From the NCBI GenBank assembly GCA_019648995.1, contig BLXT01000290.1, positions 1,083,887-1,112,670 of the forward strand: a DNA stretch of 28,784 nt. Direction: 5' to 3'. The notes under the pieces were generated by a model. That model did not search any database. It worked only from the letters and a program-made list of their open reading frames with translations, and was not told where the DNA came from. Positions 20,965 to 28,784 of the stretch are shown here, piece by piece; position 1 is the first letter of the stretch; each line of letters opens with the position of its first letter. This DNA is from Plakobranchus ocellatus. Its lineage: Eukaryota; Mollusca; Gastropoda; Plakobranchidae. The translations under genes and the position numbers were made by a program.

Positions 20965-21186
20965 TTATTCATCATCACTTTCTCCATCGCTAGAAAAAGT
21001 GTTTCCCTTAAGTCCCTGGGTGTTAGAAGGCTGGGCCTGGAGCTGTCTGTAGAGATCCATCCATTCATCCACCATTTGTTTCACTGCTGCAGGCCTTCGC
21101 CCCAGGCGTTGAGTTGCCACCAAGAGGCCCCCTTTAGTCTTGTGGCAATGCAACCATTCCTTGAGAACACTTTCTTCTTTACCCAT
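20965..21186 (-). CDS. ZRANB1: ZRANB1/TRABID deubiquitinase, last coding exon
   Basis: Terminal coding exon, 222 bases, phase 0, 73 residues plus TAA at 20965-20967. Acceptor GTGCAG precedes ATGGGTAAA. The peptide runs MGKEESVLKEWLHCHKTKGG, then LLVATQRLGRRPAAVKQMV and DEWMDLYRQL, and ends in an acidic tail SSDGESDDE. The KEWL..C.T.GG.LVA.Q block, the MV(D/E).W.D.YRQ block and the acidic C-terminus match the C-terminal end of vertebrate TRABID. The stop codon overlaps an AATAAA hexamer. Confidence 0.94.
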   Translation of the reverse strand: MGKEESVLKEWLHCHKTKGGLLVATQRLGRRPAAVKQMVDEWMDLYRQLQAQPSNTQGLKGNTFSSDGESDDE

Positions 21187-24100
21187 CTGCACATAAACAA
21201 AACATATGTTAATAAAAAATTCAAATTCATATAAACTCTCAACTCTTCTTTTCTTCTCCAAGAGAAACTTAAAGAGGAAAAGAGAGAAAGAATTGGTTAA
21301 ACTGTGAATTACAAAATCTCTTGCTAGATGACACTGAAAGAAAGCAGTAGTGCTCATGTACGAAACTGGAAATCTCCAATATAGGTTGTAACTTGTACAT
21401 AAATAAAATCAAATCTCTATGGCAGATTCTGTTTGTGTATAACAGAATTTCAAAGCCTTTGTTTGCCTATGATGTGACTTTCTTAAGTTTCAGGCTACTT
21501 CTGGCTGGAGAAACATTTAAACAATGAGGGAAAAGGAACTAACAAACAAGCCCGCAACAGAAACAACAAAATTCAGATGGTAGAAATAAATAATTAACAC
21601 AAAATCAAAGTGGTTGTGAGGAGGCATGGGATTGATGATCTGGAGGCTGCATATGCCAACATGGACGGCAACTGTAAGGCTTTGCCTACTGGCAAGCTGA
21701 CTTTGTGTGTTTGCAGACCAAGACAAATGACTTCTGTGACAGATGGAAAGAGAAAGTTGGGGCAAGGTAGAGATCAAGCAGTGATGAAGAGAAGAACAGT
21801 AAATAACTAGAGATCAAATGCTCAGCTTTCCATCACTGCATGAAACTGCCTAAATCTGAGGGGTGAAATCAAGATCTAATGGAGCCAGTGGTTGCAGAAA
21901 CTGCCTTAGCTCAAAGGTATGTGAGTATGTGTAAGGTGGCAGAGAAGTATTCTAATGGCATCAAAGTTGGTGGCTGCCATTACTGCTGGTTGCGGTGATT
22001 GAAAGGTAGATGGATGGCTTGCAATTAATTCCTAGCAAAATGGACAAAAGTGGTTTTAGTCTCTGAACAAGTTTATTTCTTGCAAATGCAAAAAATATTT
22101 GAGATACCTTTACACTTTTTTCAAATATTTAGTTTTATCTTAGTGGACAATTCCTCATAAATAACATATTGTGTACAGACAAATCTCAACTATAGAAGTT
22201 GAACTTGTCACAATGAGCAATCTGAAATTCAAACAGGAAAGTGTTGCAAATTAAACAACCCACTCATGCCCATTCTTTTTTTTTTTTTTTCTTTAGGTGC
22301 TTGCTCTGTACTACACATCAGAGACAATTTTTTTCTATTTTTCCAAATAAAGATATTCAGGGCCTTAAAGATGGCATGGATGTCTTTTAATTTGTTTTTA
22401 TGAGAATTTTAGTAAGTGGCCTTTCTTGGTTGTCCTCCACTATTCCTGTCTTATTAGGTCTTTTCGTGGTCTGTGAAATTCTCAACATTATCTGATAAAC
22501 CATATTTTTGCAATTCGCAATTCGCTCTCTAATCTTTTAGAGTGTCCAGCTCACGGCGTAGCATTTCGTCTTAAAAGTTACATTTTAGTTCATGCGGCCG
22601 AGCCAAGCAGCCCCTAAACCCCCTGTGAACTTAGGCGACTGAGACTTTGTTTTAATGCACTGGCCGCACCTGGGGTCATCAATCAGACCCAGTACTAGGC
22701 AGGTACCTGAACGGAGATAATAGCAGTGTGCACACGCTAGCGCAATGGGCCGCCGCAAATTTGCAACAAAATCAAAAATTCTCCTTCTTCATATCACAAT
22801 ATCTTCAAAACTACTCATAGTATCAACATCGTTGTTTTTGAAATTATTTTCTTTACATCTTGTCTAAAACCTGATCGTAGGTTGGGAATCCTATCATAAT
22901 ATCTGTGAGTCTGATAAACGCATTTCTGAAGTCTTTATATCGAGAAATATTTTTACCTTTAATTCCGACTAGTTCAATTTAAATGTTAATTATTAAAAAA
23001 ACGGAACGAGCAATTTTCTTTTTAAAATATGCTTTCAAATCTATGAAAACCATAAATTTGAGTGATGTAAGTTTGTTTTACGTCAGATGTGTTAATAAAG
23101 TTACAACTTTCGTTTATTTTCCTCCTATTCCATTCTGATATACTGTATTCATTATATTGTAGACATAGAGTTAGATATTGTTAGCCCTCCTTACCGTCAC
23201 ATTTTACTAGGAATCGTTTTAAAACCATATTAATTGTTAGAAGACGCAGCACGCAATTTAGACATACAAATAGCAACAAAAAGACACAAGTTCCTGACGC
23301 CTTTGGGGCAAACTTTGAACAGACCTCACAGAAACAAGCGTCAAACAAACGCGAACTCTCACAAGCAATCCATTCCTCGTTGACAAAGCATGCACCATCC
23401 AGATATTATTTAACGACCTTAACAATGCTTCTTCTTCTGTACTGTTCACAATGCCTATCTCACACAAAACCAGCTTTTTAACAGTCATACAAGCAGCAAT
23501 ACTTGTCAATTTACAGAAGAATGTTTCCTCACAAAATCATTCCAAAACAACATTTACTTGAGAAACACTGCACTGGACACATAAAAAAATACATGTTCGG
23601 ACTGGGCCTCCTCGGGAGCTGGGAACAGAAAACAGCCACCAAATGATCGCACACATAGAAAAACATCGAGCACATGGCTTTACAAATCATCTTAAGAAAC
23701 TATACCACATATTAACAGCACACCTTCTACAAATCGCACCTGCTCTCCGAGGATAGGACAATAACAAAGATATAATTAATATTTATTAAACTATGATAAT
23801 TATTTGTATATTGTAATTTCATCTTCTATTTATTTTATTTTAAAATATACGCATTTGGATTATCAAGTAACAAAATCATTCATATATCGCTTTACAAGTG
23901 ATAATTACAACCCGTTCTCGGCACTATAAAGAGTTAGCCTGGTGCTTGCAAAATTAGCAGTGATATATGAACAATCAGTTCTCCTGTAAAAAGTTTTCCA
24001 TCTAACCTAATGAAACTTAGTGAGTGCAAAGTAAATTATTTATTTATCTTTGTCTTAAAATTTCAAAACAATTGAACGTTCCTGTTTTCTTTAAAAGGGC

Positions 24101-24834
24101 TCTAAATACATGCCCTTTATATATATTTATAATCTGATTGCACAATAACTATTTGAGGTATTGTTTTCATTCTTTCTCATGCATTATCTTTGTCTTGTAT
24201 AAAAAATTAGAGGACGTACTCTATTTATCTTGTTCTACGATATCACAAAAACAAGCGTATAAACTTAATAAAACAGTGCCTGCATCGCGCCCGCCGGGAC
24301 AACCTGACTTGACCTTTACCTGGCGGGGTCAGGTTACCTACTGACTGAACTAAAATAGCGATAATGCTACGCTGTGAGCTAAGGAAATTTTAAAGACCTC
24401 AGGACCAATGAAATCTTTTAGAATCCTAAGTTTTGTTAAAATAAATGTATTCATATATTTTTTTAGAACTGAGACCATCTTTAGTTATTTTTTTTTTTAA
24501 GTCCAGCAATACATTTATCATCTGGTGATACATAATATCCTGGGACTTAGAAATTTCTTTATAATTTGTTGTTCTAAAAAAATTAAGCAGCATATAAGAA
24601 CAGCTCTTTTCTTGACATTTAAGAACAGTCTTAATTTTTTCCCCTCTTATTCATAGTTTCATGTGGAGGTGTGTAAAGCTCATTTTCTGACTCCACATCA
24701 AAGCTGTAGCATCTGCAAGTATTAAATTATTGAGGTTTCGAACATTTATTTTGAGATACAGCCCATTGTCTGGGTTCTGAACAATTGTCTCCAATACAAG
24801 GTGACAAGATCATTACAGACTTTAAAGTACTGAC
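21187..24834 (-). other. ZRANB1: Large intron of ZRANB1
   Basis: 3.65 kb phase 0 intron, donor GAG|GTCAGT and acceptor GTGCAG. The left part (21.2-22.5 kb) has no supported gene; a 66-codon plus-strand frame at 21610-21810 is not convincing. The right half contains the inverted-repeat-flanked segment 22548-24380. Confidence 0.85.
22548..24380. mobile_element. Candidate non-autonomous DNA transposon with imperfect terminal inverted repeats
   Basis: AGCTCACGGCGTAGCATT at 22548-22565 is mirrored on the opposite strand at 24363-24380 with 17 of 18 bases identical. A second inverted match, ATTTTAGTTC, follows inward on both sides (22582-22591 and 24347-24356), with a 10-base offset from an indel. 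Both ends are much more GC-rich than the surrounding intron. An 11-base direct repeat AATCTTTTAGA occurs outside the ends (22531-22541 and 24412-24422), but its distances from the inverted repeats are unequal, so it is only a possible target duplication. No transposase-like frame is visible; the largest frame, 83 codons at 23258-23509 on the minus strand, is not recognised. Confidence 0.6.
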
Positions 24835-25076
24835 CTCCGATCCAGACAAAAAGTGAACCTGTAGCAACTGGCCCTGGCAGTCAACCAAAGGGAGGAAGGC
24901 TGTTTGTTCCTCTTCATCTATGGGTTGAGTGTTGGCACCTGCACCACCACACATGTCCCCATCATCAGTGTCTATCTCCATGGGCACCAGAGCAGAGAAG
25001 TGGCCACGTGTGTAGCCTAGAGCCACTGGGTTCTTCCAGCAAAATGAAGAGTCCCATAGCAAAGGCAGATATACTC
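24835..25076 (-). CDS. ZRANB1: ZRANB1/TRABID, OTU exon with catalytic His
   Basis: 242 bases, entering in phase 1 and leaving in phase 0; acceptor TTCTTAG and donor GGATCGGAG|GTCAGT. It encodes GVYLPLLWDSSFCWKNPVAL and then GYTRGHFSALVPME. The His of GHFSAL (25000-25002) is the catalytic general base of the OTU cysteine protease fold. An acidic, poorly conserved insert follows (TDDGDMCGGAGANTQPIDEE), then FLPLVDCQGQLLQVHFLSGS, matching the TRABID core. TRABID cleaves K29- and K33-linked ubiquitin chains (known for the vertebrate protein; inferred here). Confidence 0.97.
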
Positions 25077-26091
25077 CTAAGAAAATAAAGGCATCTATTA
25101 AAAATATCTGACCCAGCTTTTTCCTTCATCGAAAAGGTTTGTGGTCTTATACAATACTTATAAAATGAAGCTTTCAGATACTTGGACATGTCATGCACAC
25201 TCTAAGACATTATTATTTGACACTTAAAGTCAATTATCCATAAGAAAGTCCAAGTAGGACACAAAAATTTCGACCCCCACATTGCTGTGATTATACAGTC
25301 AATGCACGGAACTTCGAGGCCTGCAGCACATTAATCACTCTTATAAATATATTGAAAAAAAAAATAATGATTTAATTCTTTTTGGAACATACAACTCAAT
25401 AAAAAAATAATGTTATAATCCAGTGATAATGCCAATGAGTCTTCAAAAAAGAAAAAAAATTAAATTAAAACTCTACAGATAATGTGATTTCAAAGGCAAT
25501 ATATTCCTGATGAAGATTTCCAATTCTTTACTATCAAAATTGGTAAAAATATTATGGAATAAGACTAAAACTAATCAAGATCTTTTGTTGAAAGAAGAAT
25601 CAACACAAAAGAATGAAATTACTTAGACTGTTTTGAAAGTATCATCCTTTCATGTTTGTATTTTATATGTATTCATTATAAGTCAAACATCTAAACAACC
25701 CCAATCAGGAAACAGCTGGAAGCTAAAGGTCACTAATCAGCTGCATCCAAAACATGTTTAACAGGCTAGTAATAAAGGCCAAATGTTTTGCATACTTGTA
25801 TAGATCTCTGATCATTATTAAGATGTGTTATGCTACTATAGATTATACAAGGCAATTCTTCTTTTTTTTTTCGTAACGAAACCTGCAATAAGTTATCAGG
25901 GAACATGGATATGAAAAATTGATAATAAAACTGTGCCATTTGAATCCATATTCATTATATTTGACCCTGCCGCAAGATGTATGTCCAATCATGTAATGTC
26001 ACTACATATGCCTGCCTTCATTTGAGTAATGATATAAATATGTTATAAATAATACAAACATAGGTCATATTTTTCCTCCTTTCATACTCAC
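25077..26091 (-). other. ZRANB1: Intron of ZRANB1
   Basis: About 1.0 kb, phase 1, donor CAAG|GTGAGT and acceptor CTTAG. AT-rich; nothing else is seen. Confidence 0.9.
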
Positions 26092-26217
26092 CTTGAAACT
26101 TGGCAAAACCCAGAGTTTCACCCCTAAAACTTTTTACATATTTTACACCATAAACAATGATAGGACGGCGAAGAATATGTGCCAGGCCAAAAATATGAGA
26201 TTGCTCAAGAGAGGCAC
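26092..26217 (-). CDS. ZRANB1: ZRANB1/TRABID, internal OTU exon
   Basis: 126 bases, phase 1 in and phase 1 out; acceptor TGTTTCAG and donor CAAG|GTGAGT. It encodes GASLEQSHIFGLAHILRRPI, then IVYGVKYVKSFRGETLGFA. The HI..LAHILRRPI.VY stretch is the conserved core helix and strand of OTU domains, before the catalytic His strand in the next exon. It joins its neighbours in frame on both sides. Confidence 0.96.
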
Positions 26218-26865
26218 CTGAAACAGAAAGGAAAACATTTTAAGGAAAGACGGTAAAAATCAATAAAAATTTTCTAACCCCTTAAAAGTCACTTAACTTT
26301 TGACACAACAAAAAGGAAAGCACCTTTTTTTAGCAGACAAGAGTGCAAGCAAGTTTGATACCTTTTGAGACTAGTTTCGATGAGTCATATGATTAAAAAG
26401 AAATAATGTTGGAAAAAAGGTCATTTAAAGTATGTCTTTCAATTTCTAAAAAGCTTTAAATATAGAAAAAAAAAATGTGGCTTATGTCTTGCTGTAGATT
26501 ATAAAAAAAAAAAAGCTTTATTTAAAAATCATTGGCTCAGTGTAAAGGATAAGTAGTCTTAGTAAAAAAAAAAACTGCAGCTTAAAATGTAGGTGTATAA
26601 AAAAGGCAATTAGTGCCATATTTTTGCTCATATGGCCTGCTCACTGCAAGACAATCTCAAGTTTTAGCTCTTTGTAACAGACTAGAAGCAGCAAAAGAAG
26701 GTGCCTAAAGATTTATGTTAGTTAATCAGTGAGGTACGGTGTTGTTCAGAAATAATACCAATTTGGATAAGAAAAATTTTGTCAATTCCTTTTTTTCCTT
26801 CAAACAATTACCTACACTTACACATCTCTCACTGAGGGATATAGAATGTGCATAGAACTCCTCAC
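26218..26865 (-). other. ZRANB1: Intron of ZRANB1
   Basis: 648 bases, phase 1, donor CCAG|GTGAGG and acceptor TTTCAG. Contains several A runs; nothing else is seen. Confidence 0.9.
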
Positions 26866-26984
26866 CTGGTTGACTAGCAAGGCTTAGTAGTATAGCCCAA
26901 TCATGCTGCCACTGGCTCTCATCCAAGGTGAAGTGCAGAGATTCAGCTTGCATTGATTCATACTCTTTCCATCGAGGATAAAAC
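26866..26984 (-). CDS. ZRANB1: ZRANB1/TRABID, internal OTU exon
   Basis: 119 bases, phase 2 in and phase 1 out; acceptor CTTCACAG. The first base completes a Thr codon with the previous exon. It encodes TFYPRWKEYESMQAESLHFT, then LDESQWQHDWAILLSLASQP. The FY.RWK, the E.QW..DWA..LSLASQPG block and the position after the catalytic Cys exon match TRABID. Confidence 0.96.
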
Positions 26985-27495
26985 CTGTGAAGGTAGTGTG
27001 TTTTCCAATATCATCAAGTCAGTTTCTCATAAAAGAGCATGAATCTAAAGGAGAAATTTTACTGCTCAAGAACAGTTACGAATGTCTCTTAGTGACCAAA
27101 AAATAAGTTTGAGACAAAATGATCAGATGTCGGAGAAGATAGTTTTGAGAAATAGACATTTTGAGTGAATTTCATGTTTCTTCAAGATGTATTTGGCTTT
27201 TTAAAAAAAGTTTCTTCAGGCATTGATCTATCAACTTATTAACTTCAAAAGACAAAGAGACTTCCTTTTCTTTGATAGCGATATATTCCAATTGTTTATT
27301 ATTCACAGCATGACATTTCTTAAAAGACAAGTTGATGTAGACAGCCCTTAAAAATTATTTTCTATTTTACTAACAATAATTGTATCGGGGCTTTTGTTGG
27401 CAACCAATATTCATTGCCTCATAAAACAAATGAATGAGAAAACCTAAAGCACATTTATGCTTTTGAAAAAGCTGAATTTTTTTTTGTAAACTCAC
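26985..27495 (-). other. ZRANB1: Intron of ZRANB1
   Basis: 511 bases, phase 2, donor ATGAC|GTGAGT and acceptor CTTCACAG. Nothing else is seen. Confidence 0.9.
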
Positions 27496-27694
27496 GTCAT
27501 GGCTCCATCCCTGAGACTATCTGCTAAAGCCCGACGTAGAGAGTTATCCACATCAAACACACCCCATGTGGCTTGCAGGATGGAATCCAACAAGCAGTCT
27601 CCTGCTGTACGATTCCACAAGGCATAAAGACGACTGCCTAGGCGCTCCGTCAGCTCCATGCTCCAGTTGATTATAGCCTCCTCGACTTCCAGCT
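27496..27694 (-). CDS. ZRANB1: ZRANB1/TRABID, OTU exon with catalytic Cys
   Basis: 199 bases, phase 1 in and phase 2 out; acceptor AAAATAG and donor ATGAC|GTGAGT. It encodes ELEVEEAIINWSMELTERLG, then SRLYALWNRTAGDCLLDSIL and QATWGVFDVDNSLRRALADS. GDCLLDS is the OTU nucleophile motif, with the catalytic Cys at 27594-27596. INWS.EL..RL.SRLYALWNRTAGDCLLDS is nearly the vertebrate TRABID sequence, which makes this the most diagnostic exon. Confidence 0.98.
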
Positions 27695-28506
27695 CTATTT
27701 TTACAAAAAAAAAAAAATTGTTTATGCTTAGCACTATGTTTAAAATGAAGACCAACATTGATTCAATTAACATTTTTGTGCAAGAATTTTAAGTGAAGAT
27801 GCCATTCTTTTGTATTAAATGAAAATAAATTCAAACACTAAGACTAATAGTTTAGCAAAGCATTCCAATGTAAAAATGTATGTTGTGACCATCAAAAAAT
27901 CCTTTTTTTGGTCTTATGAGGAAAAAAAGGCTTCAGAAAGTACTCTGCTAAATGTTTAAAACAAAGAACACATTATGTGGTCATCAAACATGATACTCGA
28001 GAAAACTTTTTTCTTGTAATAAGAATATATCAGAATTACTTGTCATCATCTATTGGTTGTATCACTGTCTATTTCTTGATGTTCACAAGACTTAAAAAAT
28101 GCAGCTTCCTTTACTACCTCCACTAGCAAGGCTAGAAGCTTTGAAAGGTACAGGTATCAACTCTCCAGTCCACAGTAGAAGGTCTTTTTTTGCAAATCTT
28201 TTTTAGCTAAAACCATAAAGTATGTCGATTCCCTCAAGACAAAATCCACGTTAAATATTTTTTCTTCCCTTTGAAGAAAAATATCTATAACAAAACCTAT
28301 TTTAATTCAATCAAAGAAGTAGTCAGGGGAGGTAACAATTCCTCCATATCCCCACTCCTTTTCAGTAGAAGGAACAGGTTTTTTTTTAAACTCAATAATT
28401 TTTAAAAAATGAATTTGAGGGATCTATACTTGACTTTTTTGTTTCGTTTTAAAAAAAAAAAAAAATTAAACATATTTTACAAAATGAATAATTCCTCATC
28501 ACATAC
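27695..28506 (-). other. ZRANB1: Intron of ZRANB1
   Basis: 812 bases, phase 1, donor AATG|GTATGT and acceptor AAAATAG. Nothing else is seen. Confidence 0.9.
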
Positions 28507-28578
28507 CATTTTGTACATCTCTATCTAAAATTTCATCAAAAAGCTGATCTTGTACATGTCTTGACAGATCCTCAATAT
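28507..28578 (-). CDS. ZRANB1: ZRANB1/TRABID, exon at the start of the OTU region (first exon in window)
   Basis: 72 bases, entering with two bases of a split codon and leaving in phase 1; acceptor CATAAAG, donor AATG|GTATGT. It encodes IEDLSRHVQDQLFDEILDRD, then VQN. QLFDE(I/V)LDRDVQ is the TRABID linker helix between the ankyrin-like region and the OTU fold. The gene is cut by the window edge: the N-terminal NZF zinc fingers and ankyrin-like part would be encoded right of 28784. Together the six exons give about 325 residues. Confidence 0.92.
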
Positions 28579-28784
28579 CTTTATGGAAAAAGAAAAAGCA
28601 TAAATGGGCATTTACAAAAAACAAAGTCCACAATATTTGAGACCAAACAAGATTGAATAAAAGAAACATTTCATACACACTGTTAAAATACCTAGCATGA
28701 AAACAGTTCTTTGAAGATTTCACATTTACATTATAATTCATCTTCTGCCTTAGTGCTATACCATGGCTCAAGACCAGCCGCCCC
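28579..28784 (-). other. ZRANB1: Partial intron of ZRANB1
   Basis: Non-coding up to the window edge. The Phe-rich open frame here is an extension of the exon frame into the intron. Confidence 0.75.

Noticed and set aside
21517-21810. Overlapping 86- and 66-codon frames in the ZRANB1 intron
   Set aside because: Both strands are open over the same bases, there are no splice signals in phase and no family is recognised. Possibly an old repeat.
23258-23509. 83-codon minus-strand frame inside the inverted-repeat element
   Set aside because: No transposase motifs; composition is not persuasive and it starts without context.
24965-25198. 77-codon minus-strand frame overlapping the ZRANB1 catalytic-His exon
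   Set aside because: Different frame from the conserved OTU sequence; a shadow.

Overview
The window is AT-rich animal nuclear DNA: GT-AG introns, long homopolymer runs, non-LTR retrotransposon fragments, SINE-like tRNA-derived sequence, microsatellites and one minisatellite. Frequent AGATCTAG and TAGGCCTA palindromes, and the type of LINE reverse transcriptase present, suggest a lophotrochozoan, perhaps a gastropod mollusc; this is inference from composition.

Layout. 1-7.3 kb is mainly non-coding, with a decayed LINE C-terminus (about 1035-1530, minus), a possible terminal exon (1911-2214, plus), a 20-N gap inside a poly(A) run (5160-5179), an (ACT)n microsatellite (6564-6675) and a tRNA-derived SINE (about 7040-7217, minus). 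7.33-7.77 kb is a minisatellite of about 15 units. 7.82-15.1 kb is a nested repeat block. A minus-strand LINE reverse transcriptase is found in two pieces (7819-8853 and 14758-15118) whose protein alignments nearly abut, so the 5.9 kb between them looks like an insertion. That insert holds another LINE 3' end (plus, about 10010-10338), a duplicated CRE-like block (10694-10884), an unrecognised three-exon gene (11077-13237) with one in-frame TGA, and a frameshifted coiled-coil pseudogene (13976-14742). 15.1-20.9 kb has no gene I can support and probably includes the 3' UTR of the next gene.

The one firmly identified host gene is on the minus strand from 28578 down to 20965: the last six coding exons of ZRANB1/TRABID, an OTU-family deubiquitinase. 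All five junctions inside the window keep frame with GT-AG borders, and both the catalytic Cys and His are present. The zinc fingers and ankyrin-like region of this protein would lie beyond the right edge. Its largest intron (21187-24834) carries a 1.83 kb segment flanked by inverted repeats, probably a non-autonomous DNA transposon.

The most unusual observation is in the unrecognised gene: its long third exon is open for 205 codons except for one in-frame TGA followed by CTA, the context known for programmed stop-codon readthrough. A decaying transposon gene is the simpler explanation; both can be tested.
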